Source of the DNA: Bacteroidetes bacterium UBA2664
GTDB taxonomy: Bacteria > Bacteroidota > Rhodothermia > Balneolales > Balneolaceae
Direction of reading: 5' to 3'
Length of the DNA stretch: 32,174 nt
Assembly: GCA_002359315.1 (NCBI GenBank)
Contig: DEMS01000012.1
Span: 1 to 32,174 of the forward strand
Below are positions 7,299 to 15,936 of the stretch, in pieces (position 1 is the stretch's first letter; each line of letters begins with the position of its first letter). Below the pieces are notes generated by a model. That model was not told the origin of the DNA and did no database searches. It worked only from the letters and a program-made list of their open reading frames with translations. A program made the translations under genes and the position numbers.

Positions 7299-9164
7299 AT
7301 GAATAAGCGTAAAAATTATCTGCAGCATGCTCTGTTCTTTATAGTAGGAGATTCTGTTGCGATCATACTCGCTTCACTCTTTACTTATCTGCTCCTTGAT
7401 TCGCTTGCGGTCATTGGGATCGTTTTCCCTCAGACACAGATCTTGCTGATGCTCACCTTTTCTATATTGTCATTGGGTACATTTAAAATGTATCAGGTCA
7501 ATTGGCGCTTTACCAGTCTCAGGGAATTACTTTTTATTGCACTGGGTTTGGTTTGCGGATTGGTTTTATCTACAGCGGTACTTCTTATTATTGGACAATT
7601 CACAGCATTATCATTTTCCTACCTGTTTTTGGTTTACTTCCTGAGTATTCTTTTTGTAGGAAGCTTCAGAATTAGCCGCCGGATGATCACCGAAGTCTTT
7701 AAATCACCGGTTCTGAAAAAGAGAGCCATTTTATTTGGAGCCGGTAATGCAGCCGATCAGCTGTTAAGAGACCTTACCAGAAATTATACCTGGAGTCCAA
7801 ACATCGTTGCCATATTTGATGACGATGAAAAACTGCACGGACTCACACTTCACGGAGTTGCCATTCTTGGGGATCGAAAGAAAATGCTCTCTTTCCTTCG
7901 TTATACGGATATCGATGAGCTCATTGTGGCCATACCGTCACTGCCAAAGAGTGAATTGAAAAAAATTACGGATGAAGTTCACTCTGTGATTGCAAATCTA
8001 AAAGTAAAACTGTTACCGTCTTATCATCTTCTGACTGATGACCCGGTCGCTGCAAGAAATATACGGCAGATCAGTATTGAAGATATTTTGGGACGCGAGC
8101 CGGCTCGGGCCGATATGAACTCTTTGGAGAAAGCTTTAACCGGTAAAAAGATCATGATTACCGGCGCAGGTGGATCTATAGGAAGTGAAATTGTGCGGCA
8201 GTGTCTGCACTTGATGCCGGATAAAATTACCGCTTTGGATATTGACGAAACGTCCCTATTTCATCTGATGAATGAATACAGTCACGTAGGAGACATACTG
8301 CAACCGTGTGTCGCAAATGTGACGGATGAACATAAAATGAGACAGATTTTTGAGAAGGATGTCCCGGATATCATTTTCCACGCGGCAGCATATAAACATG
8401 TGCCGATGATGGAACGTTTCCCGGAAGAAGCTGTCAAAATCAATATTGGTGGAACCCGGCTTCTGTCAAAAATGAGCTGCGATTACGGAGTTGATAAATT
8501 TGTCTTGATCTCTACAGATAAAGCTGTAAATCCCACCAATGTGATGGGTGCCACGAAACGAGTTGCCGAGGAAGTCTGTCTTTCTTACAATGACTTGTGC
8601 GGCACGAAGTTTATGGCCGTTCGTTTTGGTAATGTACTCGGCTCCAGAGGCTCCGTTGTACCTCTCTTTATGGAACAAATCCGAAATGGTGGACCGGTCA
8701 CGATTACTCACAAAGATATTGTACGCTACTTTATGACCATTCCGGAAGCAGTGCTGCTGGTAATGCAAGCCGGTATGATCGGCGAGGGCGGTGAGGTTTT
8801 TGTGTTGGATATGGGTGAGCCGATAAAGATTTCAGATATGGCTCGTCAGTTGATTCGCCTGCACGGATTGGAACCTGAAAGAGATATAGCTATCGAATAC
8901 ACCGGTCTGCGGCCGGGAGAGAAGATGTATGAAGAACTTCTTAAACATGAAGAAAATTTGGTGTCAACATCACATAAGTTGATTCATAAGGCGATTTGTA
9001 CGAAAGAGTACAATCGCGAAGAGATCGAACGGCTCACAGATAATCTTCTCTACAAGGTTCAAAATGGCTCAGCTAAACAGGCCCGAATGATTCTCAAAGA
9101 CATTGTGCCCACCTATACGTTTAAGGTGAAGGGAGAGTATTTGATTACGGAGTCTATCGGGTAG
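7299..9164 (+). CDS. CapD/WbpM-family membrane nucleotide-sugar 4,6-dehydratase
   Basis: A 621-residue inner-membrane enzyme. Residues about 7-125 contain four hydrophobic segments. A first Rossmann-like domain follows (AILFGAGNAADQ, 143-153), then the SDR catalytic domain with TGAGGSIGSE at 288-297, HAAAYKHVPMME at 361-372 and STDKAVNPTNVMGATKR at 405-421. The usual SDR Tyr of YxxxK is replaced by Met (M416, K420), as is known for long WbpM/PglF-type enzymes. These convert UDP-GlcNAc to UDP-4-keto-6-deoxy sugars. It would feed 6-deoxy-amino sugars such as QuiNAc, FucNAc or bacillosamine into the surface glycan; the exact product is not determinable here. Length and domain order match the family. 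ATG 7299 fits the start of the first membrane helix. No clear ribosome-binding site is visible. Confidence 0.92.
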   Translation: MNKRKNYLQHALFFIVGDSVAIILASLFTYLLLDSLAVIGIVFPQTQILLMLTFSILSLGTFKMYQVNWRFTSLRELLFIALGLVCGLVLSTAVLLIIGQFTALSFSYLFLVYFLSILFVGSFRISRRMITEVFKSPVLKKRAILFGAGNAADQLLRDLTRNYTWSPNIVAIFDDDEKLHGLTLHGVAILGDRKKMLSFLRYTDIDELIVAIPSLPKSELKKITDEVHSVIANLKVKLLPSYHLLTDDPVAARNIRQISIEDILGREPARADMNSLEKALTGKKIMITGAGGSIGSEIVRQCLHLMPDKITALDIDETSLFHLMNEYSHVGDILQPCVANVTDEHKMRQIFEKDVPDIIFHAAAYKHVPMMERFPEEAVKINIGGTRLLSKMSCDYGVDKFVLISTDKAVNPTNVMGATKRVAEEVCLSYNDLCGTKFMAVRFGNVLGSRGSVVPLFMEQIRNGGPVTITHKDIVRYFMTIPEAVLLVMQAGMIGEGGEVFVLDMGEPIKISDMARQLIRLHGLEPERDIAIEYTGLRPGEKMYEELLKHEENLVSTSHKLIHKAICTKEYNREEIERLTDNLLYKVQNGSAKQARMILKDIVPTYTFKVKGEYLITESIG

Positions 9165-9169
9165 GGATA

Positions 9170-9224
9170 GGAGTTCTCGACATCGTTCAGTCGCTAGCGC
9201 TCCTTTACTGCGCTCGAACTTACG
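9170..9224 (+). repeat. Right half of dispersed palindromic repeat (copy B)
   Basis: It starts with GGAGTTCTCGAC (9170-9181) and ends with CTGCGCTCGAACTTACG (9208-9224), matching the right half of copy D (19799-19852) in order and orientation. The left half is absent. It sits between two convergent genes and runs into the 3' end of the minus-strand gene, encoding its last nine residues and stop codon. Confidence 0.7.
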
Positions 9225-10165
9225 GTTTGCTCAATTAATCCAATAAAATACTCCGTCCGGTCGATAACCCCTTCGCGTTGCAGGTGATAGGCCGTATCAA
9301 AGAACAGTGTTTCGGGGTAAAGAGAGCCTTGAAAATCCCCCAAAATCGGGAATGTAAGATCTCTTCGCATATCCTCATCAAACCGAGTTAATACCTCCCG
9401 GTTTCTTTCAAAGTCGGCAATTGGATACGCTGGGTAGACGTAATAGAGCTTAGCTCCTTTTCCTTTAACTTCCCTGTTTAATCGATTAAGCTCTTCAATT
9501 CCTTTCCATTCGCTATATTCAAACGTAATTCGCTGACCAAGTTCTTCAACCTGTGGCAGGCCGTAATGACCTGTAAAATCACCATACTCATTAAAACCGG
9601 ATCTCGTATAGATCGATTCACTCTCAAAAATATCATCTGATTTGTTAGGCGGCGTAGATCTGCCCATCATCATGTACACAATGGCGATGATATTGTCCCG
9701 GAGCCTTCGGCTGTGAATCGTGAACTCTTCGGATAAATTGAAGTTGTAGTAGGTTTTAGCTTTAGGGAAATGTTGTGCAGTATGCCGTTTTAGTGAGTAA
9801 ACCCCATCAATATTTTCAAAAAAAGTGATGGAGAATATGATGATATCCCCTTCTTCTGCGACATCAATGATTTCATTGACAATAAAATTCATGCCCAGGC
9901 CAACACTTAAGCCTAAATTTACAACCGGTAAATTCATCTCTTCCTCAATGCGCCGGCTGTCTATATTAAAAGCAACATTCGATCCGCCCGCTATGATAAT
10001 TTTAGGAGAGCCGATCTCATCCGCTCTCTGATGTTTATCGATCATAGCCGCCATAAAATCATTTTCAAGCTCTTCAATATGGCTGCCGGTAAATACATAT
10101 GCTGCGGCAAACAGTACTGCCACTGATGTGATAAAAAGCCCGGTTTTGATTAGAAATTTTTTCAT
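9194..10165 (-). CDS. SGNH-like protein paired with MBOAT acyltransferase
   Basis: A 323-residue protein with an N-terminal hydrophobic anchor (residues about 5-26), so probably periplasmic and tethered. GGSN at 60-63 places S62 where SGNH hydrolases have GDS, and D290/H294 in FFDTAYHL near the C terminus resembles the Asp-His block. This layout is like AlgJ/AlgX/DltD-type partners of MBOAT proteins, which transfer or hydrolyse acyl groups on exported polysaccharides. It lies 3 nt downstream of the MBOAT gene, so the two are probably co-translated for O-acetylation. Membership in a specific family is not certain, because the GDS aspartate is Gly here. The last nine residues (VSSSAVKER) are encoded by an intergenic repeat and are unlikely to be ancestral. 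Confidence 0.7.
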   Translation of the reverse strand: MKKFLIKTGLFITSVAVLFAAAYVFTGSHIEELENDFMAAMIDKHQRADEIGSPKIIIAGGSNVAFNIDSRRIEEEMNLPVVNLGLSVGLGMNFIVNEIIDVAEEGDIIIFSITFFENIDGVYSLKRHTAQHFPKAKTYYNFNLSEEFTIHSRRLRDNIIAIVYMMMGRSTPPNKSDDIFESESIYTRSGFNEYGDFTGHYGLPQVEELGQRITFEYSEWKGIEELNRLNREVKGKGAKLYYVYPAYPIADFERNREVLTRFDEDMRRDLTFPILGDFQGSLYPETLFFDTAYHLQREGVIDRTEYFIGLIEQTVSSSAVKER

Positions 10166-10168
10166 CGC

Positions 10169-11605
10169 TTAAAACTGGAAATAGATAAATTGCTGTTGTT
10201 CTCCTGTAAAGAGAAAGATCGCCAATATGATAATATAGTATAGGATATATCGTGTGTACACATTCCATCCTTCAACCTGTGCAAGCGCAAATTCTTTCTC
10301 CCTTCCAAACCATTCAAAGATCATAAAAAGAGGCACAATGAGCAGTAATGCTTTCATTCCTGCCAGATCAGGCATCATAAAGAGGGTGGGAGAAAGTATT
10401 CCTTCAATATAACTGAACGCATGTGTCAGGCTTTCCGCCCTGAAAAAGATCCACGCCAGAACGGTAAGCCAGAACGTAATCATCATTCCTCCAAACTCCC
10501 GAATCGTTGGCAGATGCTTCCCCTGGGCCACGATTTCAATATTCTGTCTGTTTTTCTTCGCCAGCAGCAGTGGCAGGAAGTAGAGGGCGTTCAGCGCACC
10601 CCAAACGATAAATGTCCAGTTTGCACCGTGCCAAAAACCACTCACAACAAAGATGATGAACGTATTTCTAACTTTCATCCAGGTTCCGCCGCGACTGCCA
10701 CCGATAGGAATGTATAGATAATCCCTGAACCAGGTCGAGAGGGAGATGTGCCAGCGTCTCCAGAACTCTGCAATATCCCGTGAGAAGTAAGGGAAAGCGA
10801 AATTTCTCATCAGATCAAATCCAAACAGCCGGGCCGTACCGATGGCTATATCAGAGTATCCGGAGAAATCTCCGTAGATCTGAAAGGTAAAAAAGAGGGC
10901 CCCCAGCAGTAACATACTGCCATCCATGTCGGCAGAATTGGCAAAAATATAGTTTGCATGAACTGCACAGTTATCTGCTATGACAATCTTTTTGAAGAGA
11001 CCCCACAGAATTTGCCGCATCCCATCAACCGATTTACTATAACTGAATGTGCGGGGTGAATCAAACTGAGGTAACAGATTAGTGGCTCTTTCGATGGGTC
11101 CTGCAACGAGCTGTGGGAAAAAGCTCACAAATGCTGCCAATGAGATGAAATCCCGGGTCGGTTCTAATTTTCTTTTGTAGACATCAATCGTATAACTGAG
11201 TGTTTGAAAGGTGTAAAAACTGATTCCAACCGGCAGGATGATGTTGAGTGAGCTTGCACTGATATCAGATCCGAAAAAACTGAAGGCAGTAATGAAATTC
11301 TCCAGGAAAAAATTATAGTATTTAAAGAAACCCAAAAATCCGAGATTCACCGAAATGCTGGTCCAGAGCAGGATACGCCGTTTACGAAGTTCATCCGTTT
11401 TGGATAATCCGATTCCGACCAGATAATCCACAACCGTACTAAAGAGGATCAGCGAGAGAAAACGCCAGTCCCACCATCCGTAGAAGAGGTAACTTGCTGC
11501 GATAATCAGAATATTCTGCCACTTCAGACTTCTATTGGCTACAAACCAGTAGAGCAGAAAAACGACAGGCAGAAAAATCGCAAAATCGATCGAGTTAAAT
11601 AGCAT
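10169..11605 (-). CDS. MBOAT family membrane-bound O-acyltransferase (AlgI-like)
   Basis: A 478-residue multi-spanning inner-membrane protein, the usual size of AlgI/DltB-like enzymes. The N terminus MLFNSIDFAIFLPVVFLLYW and FYGWWDWRFL are typical. The family core is present: VAGPIERATNLLPQF (about 168-181), GDFSGYSDIAIG, FWRRWHISLSTWFRDYLYIPIGG with H286, and SGFWHGANW with the conserved catalytic His H326. It should move acyl, usually acetyl, groups from a cytoplasmic donor across the membrane to a polysaccharide. The 3' neighbour encodes the SGNH-like partner. It is preceded by 168 bp of repeat-rich spacer after hldA, so it may have its own promoter. Confidence 0.92.
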   Translation of the reverse strand: MLFNSIDFAIFLPVVFLLYWFVANRSLKWQNILIIAASYLFYGWWDWRFLSLILFSTVVDYLVGIGLSKTDELRKRRILLWTSISVNLGFLGFFKYYNFFLENFITAFSFFGSDISASSLNIILPVGISFYTFQTLSYTIDVYKRKLEPTRDFISLAAFVSFFPQLVAGPIERATNLLPQFDSPRTFSYSKSVDGMRQILWGLFKKIVIADNCAVHANYIFANSADMDGSMLLLGALFFTFQIYGDFSGYSDIAIGTARLFGFDLMRNFAFPYFSRDIAEFWRRWHISLSTWFRDYLYIPIGGSRGGTWMKVRNTFIIFVVSGFWHGANWTFIVWGALNALYFLPLLLAKKNRQNIEIVAQGKHLPTIREFGGMMITFWLTVLAWIFFRAESLTHAFSYIEGILSPTLFMMPDLAGMKALLLIVPLFMIFEWFGREKEFALAQVEGWNVYTRYILYYIIILAIFLFTGEQQQFIYFQF

Positions 11606-11773
11606 ATTTTAAAATAGTCAATAGTACCACCTTAAAAACCGGCACTCATTACGATCACACCTGCCGATCCAAATCCTCTATAAACGTAATAACATATAAA
11701 CACTTTGCATTCAGCTATCAACATTCAGCACTTAAACACTTAACACGTAAAAACGTAAACACTTTAACACTTC
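11606..11773. other. Intergenic spacer with short degenerate repeats
   Basis: This 168-bp gap lies between hldA and the MBOAT gene, both on the minus strand. From about 11697 to 11771 the plus strand repeats AACACTT-like units (AAACACTT, TTAAACACTT, TTTAACACTT) interleaved with ACGTAAAAACGT and two CATTCAGC units. No gene or strong hairpin terminator is visible. A promoter for the MBOAT pair may be here, but no consensus could be defended. Confidence 0.5.
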
Positions 11774-12772
11774 TCAAAATCTATCATCTTCAAGAATGCT
11801 ATTCCTCAGCTCATCACATGTAACCGTTGCTGTACCAAGTTTTTCAACAACCAGTCCGGCTGCCAGATTGGCCAGATAAACACCATCTTCCAAAGTCGAA
11901 TCTGATGCAAGAGCCATCGCAAGTGTAGCGACTACAGTATCTCCGGCTCCGGTTACATCATACAAGTTTCTGGCAACAGCAGGAATTGTGATGGTATCGC
12001 CTTGATTATAAAAGAGAGTCATCCCTTCTGATCCTCGTGTGAGAAGTATTGCTTTGCCGTTTATTAATTGATTCAGCGATTTCCCTGCCTCCTGAATGTC
12101 AGACTCACTACTTATCTCCCGATTCAGAACCATTTCAGCTTCCATGACATTGGGAGTGATGATGGTGGCTCCTTTATATTTTTCATAATTATTTCCTTTC
12201 GGATCGATGATAACCGCCTTTCCTTCAGTAATTGCCGTTTGGATTACTTTTTGTGCAATTTTATTTGAGACTACATGCTTACCGTAGTCTGAGATAACCA
12301 CAATCTGTGCCCACTGAATTTGATTTTCAAGGGCATTCAGCAAATTCTCTTCTACGTTTTTACTGAGGGGTTCCCTTTTCTCAACATCCACTCTCACGAC
12401 ATGCTGTTTATTCGCAATTACACGTGTTTTAGTAATAGTAGGGTGGACCGGATCTTTGGTCAGGCCGGATGTATCCACACCCAGTGCATTCAGTTTTCCA
12501 CAGAAAAGTGCTGCCTGTGAGTCCTCCCCGATTACCCCGGCTATTTTCACCTCTCCACCCAGGCTGGCTATATTTGACGCACTATTTCCTGCGCCCCCGG
12601 CCATGAATGTCTTTTCTTTTACTTCCACAACCGGAACGGGTGCTTCCGGGGATATTCTGCGCACTTTTCCCCATATGTATTCATCGAGCATTACATCCCC
12701 GACCACCAAAACCCGCTTACCCGGGAATTGATCGATGATATTTGAGAGTCCTTCTCGTTTTTTGTTCGTCAT
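11774..12772 (-). CDS. hldA: D-glycero-beta-D-manno-heptose-7-phosphate kinase
   Basis: A 332-residue PfkB/ribokinase-family kinase equivalent to domain I of HldE/RfaE. It phosphorylates heptose-7-P at C1 to give the 1,7-bisphosphate. Seen: VLVVGDVMLDEYIWGKVRRISPEAPVPVVEV (first part at 21-31, second about 32-51), which is the signature of this subgroup, then the PfkB N-terminal glycine motif MAGGAGNSASNIASLGG (about 57-73) and DVTGAGD at 272-278 with catalytic base D278. The nucleotidyltransferase half of HldE is absent and is instead encoded at 13579-14709. The gene is separated from gmhB by 264 bp containing a dispersed repeat, but the direction and pathway are shared. Confidence 0.93.
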   Translation of the reverse strand: MTNKKREGLSNIIDQFPGKRVLVVGDVMLDEYIWGKVRRISPEAPVPVVEVKEKTFMAGGAGNSASNIASLGGEVKIAGVIGEDSQAALFCGKLNALGVDTSGLTKDPVHPTITKTRVIANKQHVVRVDVEKREPLSKNVEENLLNALENQIQWAQIVVISDYGKHVVSNKIAQKVIQTAITEGKAVIIDPKGNNYEKYKGATIITPNVMEAEMVLNREISSESDIQEAGKSLNQLINGKAILLTRGSEGMTLFYNQGDTITIPAVARNLYDVTGAGDTVVATLAMALASDSTLEDGVYLANLAAGLVVEKLGTATVTCDELRNSILEDDRF

Positions 12773-12794
12773 ATTTTCTATATAAAAATCATAT

Positions 12795-12949
12795 CGTCAG
12801 TTCGAGCGCAGAGCGGGAGCGGGTGCGAACAAACGAAGTCGAGAACTTCTTGCCAGTGCGAGGGCATTTCGACTTCGCCTCGTCGCTATCACTTCGCTCC
12901 GCTTCATGGGATAAAAGAGGAACGCTCCTCAGCTGCGCTCAATGTGACG
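12795..12949 (-). repeat. Full-length dispersed palindromic repeat (copy C)
   Basis: A 155-bp element bounded by CGTCAGTTCGAGCGCAG (12795-12811) and CTGCGCTCAATGTGACG (12933-12949). These ends are imperfect terminal inverted repeats matching at about 14 of 17 positions. Internal motifs GAAGTCGAGAACTTC and CATTTCGACTTCG add a second layer of inversion. Read on the minus strand, its first half matches copy A closely and its whole length matches copy D, apart from an insertion of about 20-35 bp. It contains no plausible gene. It interrupts the heptose operon between gmhB and hldA. Confidence 0.8.
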
Positions 12950-13036
12950 CAATAAAGTATTGTATTCAATCCAACCGTACAAGGTCTGAAATAATCAGCA
13001 TTTGACCAACTAAAATAGGGAGAATTCAGAGTAATG

Positions 13037-13576
13037 TTAACCCTTTAAGTTGATAATCTGATTTACAGCCTGATGCAGGTCTGAAGCTGTTAACCCAACA
13101 TATTTCTTTTCCGAATCAGTACCTATCGTATGATTTTCCGGTGTAATGAGGATAGTATTACAACCCGCCCGCTTTCCGGCGATTACATCACTCATCTTGT
13201 CCCCAATCATATATGATGAGGATAATTCAATATGATGCTTTTCTGCCGCATCCAGAATCATTTTTGGACTCGGTTTTCTGCAATCACATTTCTCTTCAGG
13301 GGCGTGAAGACAATAATATATCCCGGTCATTTCAATGTTTACGCTCTCCAGCATTTTTACAAATTGTTTGTGAACAGCCTCAAACTGCTCTTGTGTGATG
13401 AGGCCGCGTCCTACTCCCGACTGATTACTGACCACAATCAACTTATACTCTCTCTGAATTTCGCGAAGTGCTTCTATGGTACCGGGTACAAAGGCTACCA
13501 TCTTCGGATCATTTGGGTAATCCGTATCGATGATAATCGTACCATCCCGATCCAGAAATAGTGCTTTATTTGGCAT
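13037..13576 (-). CDS. gmhB: D-glycero-beta-D-manno-heptose 1,7-bisphosphate 7-phosphatase
   Basis: A 179-residue HAD-superfamily phosphatase that removes the C7 phosphate in ADP-heptose synthesis. Motif I is LFLDRDGT with nucleophile D9 and acid/base D11. Motif II is VVSNQSGVGRG (about 48-58). The zinc-binding set C89-x-H91 and C97-x-C99 is present in YYCLHAPEEKCDCRKP, followed by K101 and GDKMSD at 125-130. The zinc loop is compact, with five residues between H91 and C97. The start ATG at 13576 is only 2 nt after the stop of the HldC-GmhA gene, so the two are almost certainly co-transcribed. Confidence 0.93.
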   Translation of the reverse strand: MPNKALFLDRDGTIIIDTDYPNDPKMVAFVPGTIEALREIQREYKLIVVSNQSGVGRGLITQEQFEAVHKQFVKMLESVNIEMTGIYYCLHAPEEKCDCRKPSPKMILDAAEKHHIELSSSYMIGDKMSDVIAGKRAGCNTILITPENHTIGTDSEKKYVGLTASDLHQAVNQIINLKG

Positions 13577-13578
13577 AA

Positions 13579-14709
13579 CTACGATTCAAATACCATTATT
13601 TCTGCCAAATCACAGATCAGATGCATGATTCCGATATGCACCTGCTGAATCAAGGCAGTGTCCTGTGTTGGGATTTTTAAAGTGAGATCTGCTTGTTCAC
13701 TTACCGGAGAATCTAATTCACCGGTGAGTCCGATCACAACCATTCCTTTATGATGTGCTTCTTCAATGGCACGAACTACATTTTTGGACGAGCCACTGGT
13801 TGAAATGGCAATGAGAAGATCATTTTTTCTTCCCAATGCGGTTATTTGTCTTGAAAATATCTCCTCAAATCCATAATCATTGGCGATGGCTGTCAGAATA
13901 GATGAATCGGTGGTTAATGCGATGGCCGGAAGAGCGGTTCTTTCACGTTTGAACCTGCCAACCAGTTCTGCTGCAATATGTTGCGAATCAGCTGCGCTGC
14001 CTCCGTTACCGCACAGCAGGATTTTATTTCTCGATTTGAGAGTTTTGATGACGATTTCTGAGGCTTTTGATATCGGCTCTTTTAGAGTATATGCGGTCTG
14101 CCTGAAAATATTGGAAGATGATAATAGATAGGTAAGTATCTGTTCCTCAACATCAGATTTCCGATTCCCGGTGTCCATACCGGATGTCGGATCTTTTTGC
14201 ACCGATAAAATTCGCTCAACCACATTTGTGCTTGAAAACCCATCCACTAATGGTAGTATTGATATTTTACCCCCCATTTTTTTTACAATATCTGCTTCCG
14301 GCAGAGAGCTTTCACTATAATCGGCTGCTTTGCAATGAATATCCGGTTTAACAGCTTCTAAAAACCCATTTGGAAGCAGGTCATCAAAAACAAGAACAGC
14401 ATCCACAGATTTCAGTGCGGAAAGCATTTCAGCACGTTCTTCTTCTTTTAAAATCGGTTTACCGGGACCTTTTAAGGCATGAACGGATGGGTCACTGTTG
14501 ATGCCAACAATAAGTATGTCGCCCTGATTGCGAGCGGATGATAGAAACTGAGTGTGTCCGGGGTGGATCAGGTCAAAACATCCGTTGGTAGTCACAACAT
14601 TCTTACCCTCTTTCTTCCATTTTTCACGAAGGTCAGACAGTTGTTGAATCGGTTTTTTCTCACCGTTATTCCAAAAATAGGGGTATTCGGATTTTTTTTC
14701 GATTTTCAT
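13579..14709 (-). CDS. HldC-GmhA fusion: heptose-1-P adenylyltransferase + sedoheptulose-7-P isomerase
   Basis: A 376-residue cytoplasmic protein joining two steps of the ADP-heptose pathway that are normally separate. Residues about 20-170 are a nucleotidyltransferase (RfaE domain II/HldC): TTNGCFDLIHPGHTQFL with the HxGH-type motif at H49-H52, GINSDPSVHALKGPGKP and LPLVDGFSSTNVV. A linker of about 25 residues follows. Residues about 195-376 are a GmhA-type SIS domain: CGNGGSAADSQHIAAELVG (from C233; E248 matches the catalytic Glu), ISTSGSSKNV (302-311) and TALIQQVHIGIMH with H358 matching the catalytic His. The chain therefore carries the first and last steps of the pathway. It follows the GT9 gene by 6 nt and precedes gmhB by 2 nt. 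The fusion is read from one continuous frame with no sign of a frameshift. Confidence 0.92.
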   Translation of the reverse strand: MKIEKKSEYPYFWNNGEKKPIQQLSDLREKWKKEGKNVVTTNGCFDLIHPGHTQFLSSARNQGDILIVGINSDPSVHALKGPGKPILKEEERAEMLSALKSVDAVLVFDDLLPNGFLEAVKPDIHCKAADYSESSLPEADIVKKMGGKISILPLVDGFSSTNVVERILSVQKDPTSGMDTGNRKSDVEEQILTYLLSSSNIFRQTAYTLKEPISKASEIVIKTLKSRNKILLCGNGGSAADSQHIAAELVGRFKRERTALPAIALTTDSSILTAIANDYGFEEIFSRQITALGRKNDLLIAISTSGSSKNVVRAIEEAHHKGMVVIGLTGELDSPVSEQADLTLKIPTQDTALIQQVHIGIMHLICDLAEIMVFES

Positions 14710-14715
14710 GGGATA

Positions 14716-15936
14716 CTATTTAGATTCTTCGGCTGAAGCCTTTTGAGGATCATTTTTTTTGACCTGACGGATCAATCGTTGAAGTTTTTCGGTTATTTGT
14801 TCCGGTTTAATTTCATGAATGCACCGAATGGTTGGATAAATACAGTACCAGTTACAGTGATAGCAATCCATTGGCTTATCCACTTTAAGATTGATGTCTG
14901 GGTCCCCCCAGGGATAAAACCGGCCATGGTGTCCGCCACCTAAAATTCCAATCGATGGCATTTTCAATGCGGTTGCCATGTGAAGAACTCCGGTTTCATT
15001 GGATAAGAGCAGATCACATCTCTTTATCATTTCTGTGAGTTGCAGAATGGTTGTTTTGCCGGCAAAATTATGAATTGCCTGAACTTGCGTACAATTAGAA
15101 AGTGCATCTTCCACTGCCTTACACTGGGCAATTTCTGATTCACTGCCAAATATAAAAACGGAAAGACGCTCGTTTCCCAATCCCTCGATGGCTTTTTGAT
15201 AGTTTTCTGCAGCATAATACTTATCCTCAATAGAGGTTACACCTGGAGCAATGGCCAGTCTGATCTCATGATGTGAATCAGGCATATGATCGATGGCCCA
15301 TGCCTCATTTTCTTCACTGCTCCATAAATTCGGCCAAATCTCATTTCTATCTGCTTCAATTCCCATAAGTTTCAGGAAATCGATGTAGGTATCCAGTTCG
15401 TGTTGAATTCCATTGCTTTCATCCACATGAGATCTGGCGGTATAATGTTGGCCATATTGCAGATCCTGCTCAGTTGTTTGATGATTTGTATCACCGGAAA
15501 TTCCCAGTTTTACAGATGCCCGGATGTGAGATGAAAAAATATGCAGATCCGGAATTACAGATCGAACCGGCAGCAGATATAGGTCGGGCCGATAATCCCA
15601 CATTGTCGCTTTCACGAATTTATACTTACGAATCAATGATTCTACTCTCGATTTTCCCGGGAATTCCGGGACCCAATCAGGCAAGAGTTTCATGAGCTCT
15701 TCCCAGGAGATAACTTTATCTACCGAAGGGGATAGTTCAAGTAAGCTGTGGACATAATTTTTAGCACAGATTACAATTTCAGCTTGCGGAAATTTTTGAC
15801 GGATCAGATGTAAAGTGCCCGTGAATAGAATAACATCCCCCAGATTATCAGGACGAAGGATAAAAATCTGTTGAACCCAATCGTTGTCAGGTCGATTCTG
15901 TATAGATTGCAGATCGCGTAAAGTCAAAAGCCTCAA
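14716..15936 (-). CDS. Glycosyltransferase family 9 (ADP-heptose:LPS heptosyltransferase-like)
   Basis: A 406-residue GT-B glycosyltransferase expected to add heptose from ADP-heptose to an LPS core or other glycan at the inner face of the membrane. Seen: FILRPDNLGDVILFTGTLHLIRQ (starting at about residue 25), IAPGVTS, FIFGSESE, FAGKTTILQLTEMI and LLSNETGVLHMATALK, the donor-site segment of GT9. The C terminus has a four-Cys cluster (C358, C361, C365, C372), known in some GT9 proteins but of unclear role. It is the first gene of the heptose operon and is divergently transcribed from the carbamoyltransferase across 261 bp, so the operon promoter should lie there. Confidence 0.88.
   Translation of the reverse strand: MRLLTLRDLQSIQNRPDNDWVQQIFILRPDNLGDVILFTGTLHLIRQKFPQAEIVICAKNYVHSLLELSPSVDKVISWEELMKLLPDWVPEFPGKSRVESLIRKYKFVKATMWDYRPDLYLLPVRSVIPDLHIFSSHIRASVKLGISGDTNHQTTEQDLQYGQHYTARSHVDESNGIQHELDTYIDFLKLMGIEADRNEIWPNLWSSEENEAWAIDHMPDSHHEIRLAIAPGVTSIEDKYYAAENYQKAIEGLGNERLSVFIFGSESEIAQCKAVEDALSNCTQVQAIHNFAGKTTILQLTEMIKRCDLLLSNETGVLHMATALKMPSIGILGGGHHGRFYPWGDPDINLKVDKPMDCYHCNWYCIYPTIRCIHEIKPEQITEKLQRLIRQVKKNDPQKASAEESK

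Noticed and set aside
12795..12949. Repeat copy C considered as a full insertion sequence
   Set aside because: Only 155 bp with no transposase frame; at most a non-autonomous element.
12742..13005. 87-aa plus-strand ORF between hldA and gmhB
   Set aside because: It runs through hldA antisense and repeat copy C; no motif and no independent support.
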